Source: Acidobacteriota bacterium
GTDB lineage: Bacteria > Acidobacteriota > Blastocatellia > Chloracidobacteriales > JADJPF01
NCBI GenBank assembly: GCA_016213785.1
Contig: JACQZQ010000056.1
Coordinates: 1 to 64,000, forward strand
Length of the DNA stretch: 64,000 bases
Direction of reading: 5' to 3'
Made by a program: the position numbers and the translations under genes
The notes under the pieces: generated by a model
The model's database searches: none
Seen by the model: the letters and a program-made list of their open reading frames with translations, nothing else
What the model was told of the DNA's origin: nothing
Shown here: positions 53,771-63,438 of the stretch, piece by piece
Layout of the letters: each line of letters starts with the position of its first letter
Numbering within the stretch: the stretch's first letter is position 1

Positions 53771-55108
53771 CTAGGTTTGATTTTGATAATAGATTGTGAA
53801 TTTATTAAATAGTTCATCTAGTGGGTCTACTATAATTCTAGGTTGAGTAATCTCTTGAGATTCAAAAACAAAACGGCCTTCAGTCCAGCTTATTAATGAA
53901 AACAAAGCTATTTCGCCATTAAGTCCTCCATATTCTGCATCTATTATAGCTCCATCTTGAAAATAAATATTTCCAGATACACTTTCTAGCGTTAAGGTTA
54001 GAACTCCAGTTTTACTCATATATTCAAGCATTCTTAATAAATGGGGTAGAGGAATACTACCTAATTTACCAGATAATTCTGATTGATTATCATCTAATGA
54101 ACTAGTTTTATTTTGTGAAGATTGAAGCTGGCGGAGAAGGATTTTTTTTGTTCTCACAGATAGCTCAGAGATAACAAAAGGTTTAACCCAATAATCTTCT
54201 ACGCCTTTACTAAATGCAGCAAGCTTTTCATCTTCTTGGCCTCGTGAACTAAGACAAACAAAAGGGATATAGCTAGTTTCTGGATCTTCTTGCAATTTGG
54301 CAAAAAACTGGTTTCCATCCATTTGTGGCATTAGTAGATCAGAAATAATTAAATTGGGCTTTAGCTCAAAAACTTTTTCTATTGCTTCAGTCCCATTATT
54401 AGCTGTAACAGATTGACATCCTAAGGATTTAAGCATAGCAGAAAGAATTTTACAGACTCCTTGATCATCATCTACAACCAAAACTTTCATTTGGGCTAGT
54501 AAAGCTTTTTCTGCTGCTGGAGTTGTAGGAACTTTAGCTGCTGTATAACCTGGTAAAGACGCAATTAGTTGAGTAGGTCTAGGAGAACTTTCTTCTACCC
54601 AAGTTCCACGAGCACCTTGTGCCCAAGATTCATCTTTTTCTCCTATCATTTCCCTAAGTTCTTTACGATAGAGACTATCTTTTTCTCCAAGCAAGGGTAA
54701 GTTTTGCACAAATCCACGAGCAGCATCTTTTTGGTTAATTTCTAAATAAATTTCTATTATTTGGCGGCTAGTGCGGTAAGTTTCTTCAAATTGGCCTATA
54801 TTAAAGTAAGTTTTAGCAATATCTTTAAGAATACTTGCTCGTTCGGCTTGTTCTGCCAGCTTTTCAGCTTTACGAAAATAAGCTATTGCTAGTTGGGCTT
54901 GAGATTGTTGATAGAGTCTACCTAAGATAGAAAAACATTTTACAGCTTCTTCGGTTAGTCCATTTGTTTCACATGATATTCCTAACTGGCGTAGTGTTTC
55001 AGGATCATTAGGTTTTGTTTGTAATATAGACCTTAAACGCTCTATTTCTTTAATATTTTTTTGGTCACTACCAGATATTTGTTGTTTTACTTTATCAAAT
55101 AAAGACAT
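53771..55108 (-). CDS. TPR-receiver-DUF4388 response regulator
   Basis: The 445-residue protein has an N-terminal TPR-like array (about 20-150; PNDPETLRQLGISCETNGLT, YFRKAEKLAEQAERASILK), a receiver domain at about 208-330 (VLVVDDDQGVCKILS, D257 in LIISDLLMPQMDG), and a C-terminal DUF4388 (PATAN-like) domain (about 345-440; LPHLLRMLEYMSKTGVLTL, IYFQDGAIIDAEYG). DUF4388 occurs in gliding and exopolysaccharide signalling proteins; the output is likely by protein contact, as there is no DNA-binding domain. It starts 24 bases after the hybrid kinase gene and is probably its co-transcribed partner. Confidence 0.92.
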   Translation of the reverse strand: MSLFDKVKQQISGSDQKNIKEIERLRSILQTKPNDPETLRQLGISCETNGLTEEAVKCFSILGRLYQQSQAQLAIAYFRKAEKLAEQAERASILKDIAKTYFNIGQFEETYRTSRQIIEIYLEINQKDAARGFVQNLPLLGEKDSLYRKELREMIGEKDESWAQGARGTWVEESSPRPTQLIASLPGYTAAKVPTTPAAEKALLAQMKVLVVDDDQGVCKILSAMLKSLGCQSVTANNGTEAIEKVFELKPNLIISDLLMPQMDGNQFFAKLQEDPETSYIPFVCLSSRGQEDEKLAAFSKGVEDYWVKPFVISELSVRTKKILLRQLQSSQNKTSSLDDNQSELSGKLGSIPLPHLLRMLEYMSKTGVLTLTLESVSGNIYFQDGAIIDAEYGGLNGEIALFSLISWTEGRFVFESQEITQPRIIVDPLDELFNKFTIYYQNQT

Positions 55109-55132
55109 TTTTTCCTCACAAGTCTTTAATTT

Positions 55133-57787
55133 CTATTTAGAAATTTTTTCCTTTTCTCTTACTAAAACATGCTCAGCACGCATAAATTCCATTTCTAATT
55201 GGATAAGCAGAGAATCTAGAGTATCAAGAGAATTAGTTTTACACCTCTGCTCTATTTCTGCACAAATTTTCATCATTGGATTAGCACCTAAAGAACCTGA
55301 GCCACCTTTAAGATTATGAGAAATACGCCTTACTTGTACATAGTCTTTTTGCTGTAGTGCTGTACGTAGTGTATCTAGCTTAGCAGGAGTTTCTTTAATA
55401 AATAAGTCAATTAACTCTACAAGTAAATTAGGTTCTCCAGGAACTTGTACTTGGAGAAGGCTTTCTAGTACTGTTAGATCTATTGGGGGTAGCATTTGAA
55501 GCTCACCTGTTAATCTACCAGTTATTTTTCCCGCAAGTCTTTCGGTTGGCTTTCTAGCTAGCTTTTCGGTTGGAAGTTGATAACAACGTTTTAAGACGGT
55601 TTGTAGTTGTTCTATTCTAACAGGTTTACTTAAATAATCATCCATTCCTGCTTCTAAACAAATCTCTCTATCACCAGGCATTGCATTAGCTGTCATTGCA
55701 ATAATACGAGGGCGATTTTCCTTAAAACGATTTCGGATTTCACGGGTAGCTTCTAAACCATCCATTTCTGGCATTTGTAAGTCCATTAAAATGGCATCAT
55801 AGTTTTGGCGATTTAATGCATCTAGTACTTCTAAACCATTACCAGCTATATCAGCGCGATAACCAAGTTTTGCTAACATTTTTAATGCTACTTTTTGATT
55901 TACAGCATTATCTTCTGCTATAAGTAATCTTAAAGGCTGCTTAAGCGACATTTCATTATCAATATCCATTAATGTTTTTGATTGCTTAGCTCTAGTTGAA
56001 AGATGGGAAAAAATATCTGATAGTTTTTCATATAAGTGATGGGTATTAAACGGTTTAGTTAAAGATCCTATTATTTCTAATCCTTCAAAGTTTTTTGGTA
56101 GGTTTGTATTTTCACTGGAATTTAACATTAATACAGGTAGGTTTTGTCCATTTGAATGCTCAGTTAGCTTTTGAAGAAAATTTTGGTAGCTATAAACATC
56201 TGTATCTATTATAACAACATCAAATTGCGCTCCATCACGAATCCAATAAAGTGCTTCATCTGATAAAGTAGTTGCACGAGTAAGCATTCCCCAGGCTTGA
56301 GTTTGTTGATTAAGAAAATATTGATCTATTGGGTCATCAACTATAATTAATAGACTTTTACTAACTAAAATATTTTCTATATCACAATGATTAGGCTGAT
56401 CAGCTTCAACTTGTACAAGAATAAAAAAGTTAAAAGTAGACCCATACCCTAAAGAACTTTCTACCCAAATGGTTCCTCCCATAATTTCACAAAGTAATTT
56501 ACTAATGGCTAGACCTAAGCCTGTTCCTCCATATTTACGTGTTGTAGAAGCATCAACTTGAGTAAATGCTTGAAATAGATTAGTTATCCTATCTAGAGGA
56601 ATCCCAATTCCTGTGTCTTTAACAGAAAAATGTATTTGATAAAATTTATTGCTATTTTCTAATTTAGTATTATATGTAATTGCCGCTATTTCAGAAGCTT
56701 TTACTGAAATAGATATTTCTCCTAGCTTAGTAAACTTTACTGCATTACTTAGTAAATTAACTAGTATCTGGCGTAGTCTAGCCATATCGCCTATTATGAC
56801 TCTAGGAGCAAGTGGGTCTATTGAGTAATTAAGATTAAGTCCTTTTTCTGCTGCTTTAGAAGCAATTAATACCATAGACTCTTCTATACAATCTTTAATA
56901 TCAAAAGGTGATTGTTCTAGCTCTAATTTACCTGCTTCGATTTTAGAGAAATCCAAAATATCATTAATAATTGTTAATAGTGCATCTCCACTACTACGTA
57001 TAGTTTCTACATAATCTATTTGTTCAGTTGAGAGTTTAGTATCTAGAAGTAGCCCAGTCATCCCAATAACAGCATTCATTGGGGTACGAATCTCATGGCT
57101 CATATTGGCTAGAAATTCTGATTTAGTTTTTGCTGCAAGTTCGGCTTCTTCTTTAGCTTTTTGTAGTTCTTCATGAACTTGTTTTCGTTCAGTAACATCT
57201 GTAGCTACACCTAGAAAGCCTGTAAATTTGCCTGTAGCATCTTTTAGGGCTGTTACAGATAGGCTAACACTTAAAGCTCTGCCATCTTTTCTAATATATG
57301 TCCATTCCTTTGTTTCAGGTTTTCCTTGTCTAACCCGTTCAACTATAACATTTAGCCCTTTAATTTCACGACCAAGTTCTTGACTTAATTCTTTACCCCT
57401 TTTTTCAAGCTCTTCTTTAGAATGAAAAATTATTGGAGAGTGTTTTCCAACTATTTCACTTGCACTATAGCCAAGCATTTGCTCAGCACCAGAATTAAAA
57501 ATTGTAATTATTCCATTAGTATTTGTTGCAATGATAGATACAAGAGTAGCTGCTTCTAAAAGAGCATTTAGCGGAATATTTATTGAAGTAGGTACTGTTA
57601 GATTAGTATTTTCTATAAGTCTAGAAAAGTTTTTTTCTATATTCTGGATTTTTGCTTGTAGTTTTTTATGCTCATTCTCCATTTTAGAGAGCTTAAAAAC
57701 CTTACGGTTTAATTTATTAACTTCTCTAATTATTTGTTTTTTTGTTTTTTGGCTATCTCTCATTGAGCTTATCCTTTTAGCTAGCAA
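55133..57787 (-). CDS. cytoplasmic PAS hybrid histidine kinase with two receivers and an Hpt
   Basis: The 884-residue protein has an N-terminal coiled-coil, a PAS domain with PAC (about 85-205), HisKA with H231 ([16 protein letters not shown]), HATPase_c ([23 protein letters not shown]), a first, degenerate receiver (about 478-595; SLLIIVDDPIDQYFL, VVIIDTDVY), a second receiver with D669 (AILMDLQMPEMDG), and a C-terminal Hpt with H824 (SHNLKGGSGSLGA). No membrane segments. The domain order forms a complete phosphorelay in one chain. The TPR-REC protein gene follows 24 bases later on the same strand. The first receiver lacks some of the acidic pocket residues, so it may only regulate. Confidence 0.93.
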   Translation of the reverse strand: MLAKRISSMRDSQKTKKQIIREVNKLNRKVFKLSKMENEHKKLQAKIQNIEKNFSRLIENTNLTVPTSINIPLNALLEAATLVSIIATNTNGIITIFNSGAEQMLGYSASEIVGKHSPIIFHSKEELEKRGKELSQELGREIKGLNVIVERVRQGKPETKEWTYIRKDGRALSVSLSVTALKDATGKFTGFLGVATDVTERKQVHEELQKAKEEAELAAKTKSEFLANMSHEIRTPMNAVIGMTGLLLDTKLSTEQIDYVETIRSSGDALLTIINDILDFSKIEAGKLELEQSPFDIKDCIEESMVLIASKAAEKGLNLNYSIDPLAPRVIIGDMARLRQILVNLLSNAVKFTKLGEISISVKASEIAAITYNTKLENSNKFYQIHFSVKDTGIGIPLDRITNLFQAFTQVDASTTRKYGGTGLGLAISKLLCEIMGGTIWVESSLGYGSTFNFFILVQVEADQPNHCDIENILVSKSLLIIVDDPIDQYFLNQQTQAWGMLTRATTLSDEALYWIRDGAQFDVVIIDTDVYSYQNFLQKLTEHSNGQNLPVLMLNSSENTNLPKNFEGLEIIGSLTKPFNTHHLYEKLSDIFSHLSTRAKQSKTLMDIDNEMSLKQPLRLLIAEDNAVNQKVALKMLAKLGYRADIAGNGLEVLDALNRQNYDAILMDLQMPEMDGLEATREIRNRFKENRPRIIAMTANAMPGDREICLEAGMDDYLSKPVRIEQLQTVLKRCYQLPTEKLARKPTERLAGKITGRLTGELQMLPPIDLTVLESLLQVQVPGEPNLLVELIDLFIKETPAKLDTLRTALQQKDYVQVRRISHNLKGGSGSLGANPMMKICAEIEQRCKTNSLDTLDSLLIQLEMEFMRAEHVLVREKEKISK

Positions 57788-57972
57788 CTATGTTCAAAAT
57801 AAAATACATAAGGATTTTGCTTTATTTTATTGAAAAGTCTTAATTTTACAAAAGAGCAATAGATAATTTAATGATAATAAAGTTAGATTGATTTATTAGT
57901 TATAAAGATTGGGTTTCTTAAACTTATATTGGTATAGCCTAACACAGGGACTCTAGAAAATTAAGCTAAGAT

Positions 57973-59367
57973 TTATTTTTGCATAATAAATAAAGCAACA
58001 GTGATTATTAATAATCCAAAAAGTACACCTACAATGATAATAAGTAGTTTAACTTGCTTTTCGCTAGAATCTGTAATTCTAATAGGTTTAATAGGTCTTA
58101 TAATAGGTTCTTGATTAAGATTAAAATTATTTTGAAAATGATTATTATTTAATTGGTTTTGAGATGGTAAAGAAACTATGGGCGGAGTAACTATTTCTAT
58201 AGGAACTTGGGCAATTGGAGGAACTTGAGTAATTGGAGAAACTTGAGTTGGAGGTGTTTGAATAATTGGAGGTGTTTGAGCAAATTGATTGATTTTTTGA
58301 GGCGTTGTAATTTCTTTTTCTACAATAGGTGTAAGAGGCTTAACTTGGTTTACTTCAGCTTGTAAGTTTACTTCAGGACTAAAATTTTCCTCAGCAGCTA
58401 TATAGTTTTTACGAACTTCTGAAAGCAGACTTTGATCTAAAACAGGCTGTGTAGGACTAGAGTATTCTAAGCTAATATCAAAAGCAGTTCTTTGGAAATC
58501 ATCAAGTAATTCCTTACCTGTTTGATAACGCTTACGAGGATCTCGTGCTAAAACTCTTTGCATAAGAGGATCTAATATTCTAGGTATAAATGGAAACTTT
58601 TCTGATGGTGGTTGAAGATCTTGATTAATTTTAATAGCTAGAATCTGACGAACATTATTACTCTCTATAGGCATTTTAGCTGTGAGCATTTGATAGAGGA
58701 TAATTCCTAGACTATATATATCTGCTGTTGGGCCTAAAGGCTGACCAATAACTTGTTCTGGAGACATATAGTAAGGTGTTCCACAAGCCTCTCCCATAGC
58801 AGTAAGATTGTTTCCCGCAGTAATTTCACTGTCAGGTTGCATAAGTTTTACCAGTCCAAAGTCAACTAGTTTAATGGTTTCTCTTCCGCTTTTATCTTTA
58901 GAAATAAGTACATTAGCTGGTTTTAAGTCTCTATGTAGAATATTACGTCTATGTGCTGCATCTAGGGCTTCGCATAAAGGGCGTAAGATTTCTAAAGAGC
59001 GCATAACATTAAGAGGTGCAGAACGGCTTAGGTATTCATCTAGGGTTTTCCCTTCAATAAATTCCATTGCCATAAATAAAACACCTTCAGATGTTTCACC
59101 AAACTCATAGACTTTTACAATATTAGGGTGAGATAGGATAGTACCTACTTTAGCTTCTCTTTGAAAGCGTTTTACAAATACAGAATTAGCAGTTAAATGA
59201 GGAGAGATAACTTTAATTGCTACAGAATCGCCATTTGCTAAATGTACACCACGAAACACTGCTCCCATTCCGCCTAGTGCAACTTGGCTATCAATACGAT
59301 AGGTTTGGTTTAACTCTTTACCTAGCAGGCTATTAAAATAGTTAATCTGTCCCGTTTTATTGGTCAT
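57973..59367 (-). CDS. membrane-anchored Ser/Thr protein kinase
   Basis: This 464-residue kinase has a catalytic domain at about 23-295: LGGMGAVF at 31-38, K52, HRDLKPAN at 145-152, DFG at 169-171, and GTPYYMSPEQ. A linker rich in Pro, Gln and Thr (about 330-430; TPPTQVSPITQVPPIAQVP) leads to a single C-terminal membrane helix (LLIIIVGVLFGLLIITVALFI) ending within two residues of the stop. So it is tail-anchored with the kinase in the cytoplasm and no outer sensor. It starts 18 bases after the FGE-kinase gene and is co-transcribed with it. All catalytic residues are present. Confidence 0.92.
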   Translation of the reverse strand: MTNKTGQINYFNSLLGKELNQTYRIDSQVALGGMGAVFRGVHLANGDSVAIKVISPHLTANSVFVKRFQREAKVGTILSHPNIVKVYEFGETSEGVLFMAMEFIEGKTLDEYLSRSAPLNVMRSLEILRPLCEALDAAHRRNILHRDLKPANVLISKDKSGRETIKLVDFGLVKLMQPDSEITAGNNLTAMGEACGTPYYMSPEQVIGQPLGPTADIYSLGIILYQMLTAKMPIESNNVRQILAIKINQDLQPPSEKFPFIPRILDPLMQRVLARDPRKRYQTGKELLDDFQRTAFDISLEYSSPTQPVLDQSLLSEVRKNYIAAEENFSPEVNLQAEVNQVKPLTPIVEKEITTPQKINQFAQTPPIIQTPPTQVSPITQVPPIAQVPIEIVTPPIVSLPSQNQLNNNHFQNNFNLNQEPIIRPIKPIRITDSSEKQVKLLIIIVGVLFGLLIITVALFIMQK

Positions 59368-59385
59368 TATTACTATCCAGATAGC

Positions 59386-61155
59386 TTAGTCTTTGTACGC
59401 AACACGAAAACCTAAAATGTCTCTATCAGCTCCTGCTTTATCCCATTCACGAAAAGTGATTGGGTCAGCCTTACCACCATTATCAAGAATTGTTCTACCT
59501 CGAAAAACATAGTAGCCTCCCTCTGTAGGGAATAGTTTTGCAAATTTTGAATTTTGATAAGGTTTTGGTTCGGAGTTAGTCCATTCAAAGTATTGTGTTG
59601 CTATTTGATCAACGCCTAAAGATGCGTGATTACGAGCTATGTATTCCCACTCTTCTTCTGAAGGCAGTCTATATAGAATTCCTGTTTTTGTAGTTAGCCA
59701 GTTACAATAGGCTTGAGCATCACGCCAAGATATAGTTGTAACAGGATCTTCTAACATATCACTAGGAGGGGCATCTGCGCCGCGCCAGCTTGTAGGGAGA
59801 GGCTTATAATTAGTGTCTTTTACAAAAGCGGCGTATTGATTATTAGTTATAAGAAAACGTGAGACTTGAAATGATTCTATTTTCACCTCATGCTCTGGAC
59901 TAGAGTACTCATCCTTATTATTACCCATCTTAAAAGAGCCAGCCCGTATTTTTACCATTCCAGGGGGTTGGATTTTTACTTCTTTATCTGGAGGAACTAC
60001 AAAGTATTTATAGTAAGCAAATCCACCACCACCGCCCAAGAGTAAAAACACTATTATGGCTACAAAAACCATAGCCTTACTCTTAGGTTTAGGCTCATCA
60101 TAAGTTAAAATTTCTTGATTAGAGACTGTTCCAGGTACTACACTAACTTCTCTTTGCTGTTGTTGTTGTAAGATGGCATCACGCTGTTTTCTAGCTGTAG
60201 TATTATTGCGAGATGTTTGAGTGGTTGCACTTTGGCTTTGTCTACCTGTTACACTACCTGTATTATTATAGTAGATCCCGCTTGAGTCTGTACCATCGCT
60301 AATTATGCCCATCATTATATCTTGCTCAAGGTTATCTAGTTCTTTTTTTAGTATTGCAGCAGATTGTTGGCGTTGATCAGGAGATTGAGAAAGACCTTTA
60401 AGGATAATTTCACTTAGTCTTTCAGAAACATCACAAAGCTCATGTAGAGGTTGTGCAAGTGACATAACTGCTGGAGGTACAATTCCAGAAAGCATTTCAT
60501 AGGCAATTAAACAAATTCCAAACACATCTGAACGAGCATCTACTGGAGCACCAAGAAATTGCTCAGGAGTCATATATTTTAATGTACCTAATAGTTCTTC
60601 GTTAGATGTAAGGTTTTGGCTATGAGGGTCATCTGCTAAGACTTTAGCAATACCAAAATCAAGGACTTTGGTTTCAACATCATCATCATCAACTTGCTTA
60701 ATCATTATGTTTTCTGGCTTTAAGTCTCTATGGACTATACCTTGAGTATGAGCCGCATGTAAGCCAGCACACATATGTTTAGTAATTTGGATAGCAGTTT
60801 TTTCTGGAAGTTTTTTGAGCTTTTCTAATAATGATCTTAATGGAACACCGTCTACATATTCCATAACAATATATGGGAGGTTATCAGGGGTAATTCCAAA
60901 GTCTGTTACTGCAACAACATTACGATGACTAATTTTAGCTAGAGCTTCTGCTTCACGCTTAAAACGTGCTAAACGATTGGGATCATTATCACTTGGGCTA
61001 AAATTCATTAGCTTAAGCGCAAAAGGTTTATTTAGTTGTAAGTGATTTACCTTAAAAACCTTGCCCATACCGCCTTTACCCATAAGGGTATCAATACGGT
61101 ACTTACCTTCTATAACCATTCCAATTGCTGGATCAGCCGTTTGCATTTGAGACAT
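59386..61155 (-). CDS. Ser/Thr protein kinase with FGE-sulfatase domain
   Basis: The 589-residue protein starts with a kinase domain (about 18-285): GKGGMGKVF, K48 in ALKLM, HRDLKPEN at 142-149, DFG at 166-168, GTLKYMTPEQF. A Gln-rich linker (QQQQQREVS, TQTSRNNTT) follows, then a membrane helix (about 363-383; VFVAIIVFLLLGGGGGFAY) and an outside FGE-sulfatase domain (about 395-589; VKIRAGSFKMGNNKDEYSSPEHEV, RLPSEEEWEYIAR, LGFRVAYK). The cysteine pair that formylglycine-generating enzyme uses is not visible, so this part probably binds rather than oxidises. Fusions of this type are known (for example Pkn1 in chlamydiae). It is the first gene of a two-kinase operon. Confidence 0.92.
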   Translation of the reverse strand: MSQMQTADPAIGMVIEGKYRIDTLMGKGGMGKVFKVNHLQLNKPFALKLMNFSPSDNDPNRLARFKREAEALAKISHRNVVAVTDFGITPDNLPYIVMEYVDGVPLRSLLEKLKKLPEKTAIQITKHMCAGLHAAHTQGIVHRDLKPENIMIKQVDDDDVETKVLDFGIAKVLADDPHSQNLTSNEELLGTLKYMTPEQFLGAPVDARSDVFGICLIAYEMLSGIVPPAVMSLAQPLHELCDVSERLSEIILKGLSQSPDQRQQSAAILKKELDNLEQDIMMGIISDGTDSSGIYYNNTGSVTGRQSQSATTQTSRNNTTARKQRDAILQQQQQREVSVVPGTVSNQEILTYDEPKPKSKAMVFVAIIVFLLLGGGGGFAYYKYFVVPPDKEVKIQPPGMVKIRAGSFKMGNNKDEYSSPEHEVKIESFQVSRFLITNNQYAAFVKDTNYKPLPTSWRGADAPPSDMLEDPVTTISWRDAQAYCNWLTTKTGILYRLPSEEEWEYIARNHASLGVDQIATQYFEWTNSEPKPYQNSKFAKLFPTEGGYYVFRGRTILDNGGKADPITFREWDKAGADRDILGFRVAYKD

Positions 61156-61617
61156 ATTAATTCCCGGTTTATAGAACTTCTATCTTTTAAGAAAGAAAGA
61201 GTTGATTTTTTTAATTTAATTAAAGGTTCTCTGAATTTGTATTTAGGTAAACAAATGCAATTATCAATTTATCAATATATATTAAGGTAGTGGGTAGAGA
61301 CAAGGTTTTATTTTTAGCAATTTGATTACCTAATAGCAGACCAATTTTCTCACAATAATTAATTTAATGTAAAGTGAGAAAGTTGATAATAATTCTAAGA
61401 TTAGATTAAATACCGGGTTTGGCTTAAAACCCTCTTAAAATCTTCTCTAAATAAGTAAATAAAGCTATTAAGAGTATTAAAGGGCTATTAATGCATATTA
61501 AAGTGGTAGTAGGTATAGGATTTTAGCTATAATTTTGACTTGCTTTGCATCTTATTTGTATCTTAATAACTAAAATTTCTAAAATTAAGCTTTTTTGCTT
61601 TAGGAGGAAGATTTTTT
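61156..61617. other. intergenic region between divergent genes
   Basis: About 460 AT-rich bases separate the FGE-kinase gene (minus) and the RPGV TPR gene (plus). A promoter-like TTGACT and TATCTT pair lies at 61535-61564. A few short direct repeats (TATTAA) occur. The open frame at 61042-61290 reads against the kinase gene and is not credible. No RNA gene was seen. Confidence 0.5.
61535..61564 (+). promoter_or_regulatory. sigma70-like promoter
   Basis: TTGACT (61535-61540) and TATCTT (61559-61564) are 18 bases apart, about 50 bases before the ATG of the TPR gene. The -35 is near consensus; the -10 is weak. Confidence 0.4.
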
Positions 61618-63417
61618 ATGAGTAATAGGAATTTAAGTTTGCTTAAAAACTTTTCTTCTCAGTCTATTATTACCAGTTTGTTAGCCTTAAGTGTAACTTC
61701 TAGTACTATATTTGCCCAAACTCCTAGTTTATTGAATATAAAGTATCTTCCTGCTACTAATATAAAATATTATTTACCTATTTCTGATAATTTGGGGCAA
61801 TCACGTCCAGGAGTTCCAAACACATCATCTACAAACACCTCAAATCCTGCACAATCACGTCCAGGAGTTCCAAATACTTCTACTTCATCAAACTCACAAA
61901 GTAGGCCAGGGGTAGTTTCAAGCGGTCAAGGAAAAATAAGTAGGCCAGGGGTAGGCAATTCCTTAGGGCTTGCTGCTGGAATGAGCCTATCTCGCCCAGG
62001 TGTAGCGGCTGTATCTCGCCCAGGTGTAGAACTTAGTCAAGCCTTAGGTGTTCAACAAGTTGGTGAAGCAAGCGCTCAAGCTACTCGCCGAATAATTGCT
62101 GCTACTGCTAAAACAGGCCCAGAAGCCATAGTAGAATCAGCAGATAAACTAGTTGATAAAGGTGATAGAGATAGTATTGAAAAGGCTATTGATAAATATA
62201 GAGGTGTTATTAAAGAAACTCCAAATCTTGCTAGTGCTTATGCTGGCTTAGGTTATGCCTATATCCAAATAGAGGAATTTGACTTGGCTGTAGAAAATCT
62301 AAAAATAGCCCTAGAAAAAAATAATAAAGATCAAGAAACACAACTTAACTTAGGTGTTGCTCTTTATCGTGGCGGCAATATTACTGAGGCTATTGAACAG
62401 TATAAAAATCTTACTGATACCAAATCTGCAAGTGCAGAAGTCCATTATAATCTGGGTATTGCCTATGCCCACGAAGGCGAGTTTGAAAAAGCAATAGATG
62501 AAATAAATACAGCTATTACTAAACGTAAAAATAAATACCCTGAGGCTTATAATAACTTAGGCTTAATTTATGAAGCAAAAGGAGATGTTGCAAAAGCTAT
62601 AGAACTATTTGAAGCTTCTGTTTTACAACAAAATGGTAATAACCCACTTGCTAGCTATAATTTAGCTAGACTCTACCTTAATAAAGCTAATAGTAAAGAA
62701 AGTAAACTTAGTGCAATAGATCAATATAAAAAAGCCATTAAACAAAAAACAAGTTTTGCTGAAGCTTACTTAGATATGGGTAATGCCTATATTTATCTTA
62801 CTATTCATAGCGTAGAAAGTCTTCCTGATGCATTAAAAGCCTATCAAGATGCTCTTAAACTAAGAGGAGGTATTTATCCATTAGCACATGAAAATATTGC
62901 TATAACCTATAGCAAAATGGGAAAACTCGAAGAAGCCTTAAAACATTACTATCTTGCTTTTGAGCAATATGATGGGCGCTGCCCAGAAGCTTTACATAAT
63001 CTTACTACTACACTTAGTGAAGGGACTTTTACTATTAGTAATGAACTACTGCAAGCTAATAATGCAGCTAGTCTAAAAAATAAACAGCTAAAAAAAGAAA
63101 GTGAAAAAAATAAAGGAAATACAGAAAAAATAGATGAAGTATTTTTCCGTACAATGAAAAATTTACTTTTTTATGAAGAAATAGATGATAAGAAAAAAGA
63201 TGATCCTCTAGTTCGTTATTGTGGAGGAAGGGCTTATGCTTTTGTTGGAGATTGGTATTCTGCTACTAATGAATTTATTAGCGCTATAGAACTGGCTAAA
63301 AAAGACCCTAAATCTAGTAATATAACTGTAGGGGCTGAAAAGATAAATGTAGTAAATGATGCTGAAAGAGCATTAATAACAATAACTTCTAATAACTTGG
63401 TAGCTATGTTGCCATAG
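61618..63417 (+). CDS. exported TPR protein with six RPGV motifs
   Basis: The 599-residue protein has a signal peptide (SIITSLLALSVTSSTIFA). Residues about 60-140 are a flexible segment in which RPGV occurs six times (QSRPGVPNT twice, then QSRPGVVSS, ISRPGV, LSRPGV, VSRPGV). An array of some eight TPR units follows from about 165 to 460 (ASAYAGLGYAYIQIEEFDLAVENL, EVHYNLGIAYAHEGEFEKAIDEI, EAYNNLGLIYEAKGDVAKAIELF). A helical charged C-terminal region ends it. TPR arrays bind partner proteins. The RPGV unit recalls the KPGH motif of the 20.4-22 kb genes, both outside the cytoplasm. AGGAGGAAG before the ATG is a strong site. It is followed by a cysteine synthase gene 21 bases away. Confidence 0.85.
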   Translation: MSNRNLSLLKNFSSQSIITSLLALSVTSSTIFAQTPSLLNIKYLPATNIKYYLPISDNLGQSRPGVPNTSSTNTSNPAQSRPGVPNTSTSSNSQSRPGVVSSGQGKISRPGVGNSLGLAAGMSLSRPGVAAVSRPGVELSQALGVQQVGEASAQATRRIIAATAKTGPEAIVESADKLVDKGDRDSIEKAIDKYRGVIKETPNLASAYAGLGYAYIQIEEFDLAVENLKIALEKNNKDQETQLNLGVALYRGGNITEAIEQYKNLTDTKSASAEVHYNLGIAYAHEGEFEKAIDEINTAITKRKNKYPEAYNNLGLIYEAKGDVAKAIELFEASVLQQNGNNPLASYNLARLYLNKANSKESKLSAIDQYKKAIKQKTSFAEAYLDMGNAYIYLTIHSVESLPDALKAYQDALKLRGGIYPLAHENIAITYSKMGKLEEALKHYYLAFEQYDGRCPEALHNLTTTLSEGTFTISNELLQANNAASLKNKQLKKESEKNKGNTEKIDEVFFRTMKNLLFYEEIDDKKKDDPLVRYCGGRAYAFVGDWYSATNEFISAIELAKKDPKSSNITVGAEKINVVNDAERALITITSNNLVAMLP

Positions 63418-63438
63418 ATTTTTGTTTTGGAGGAAATA

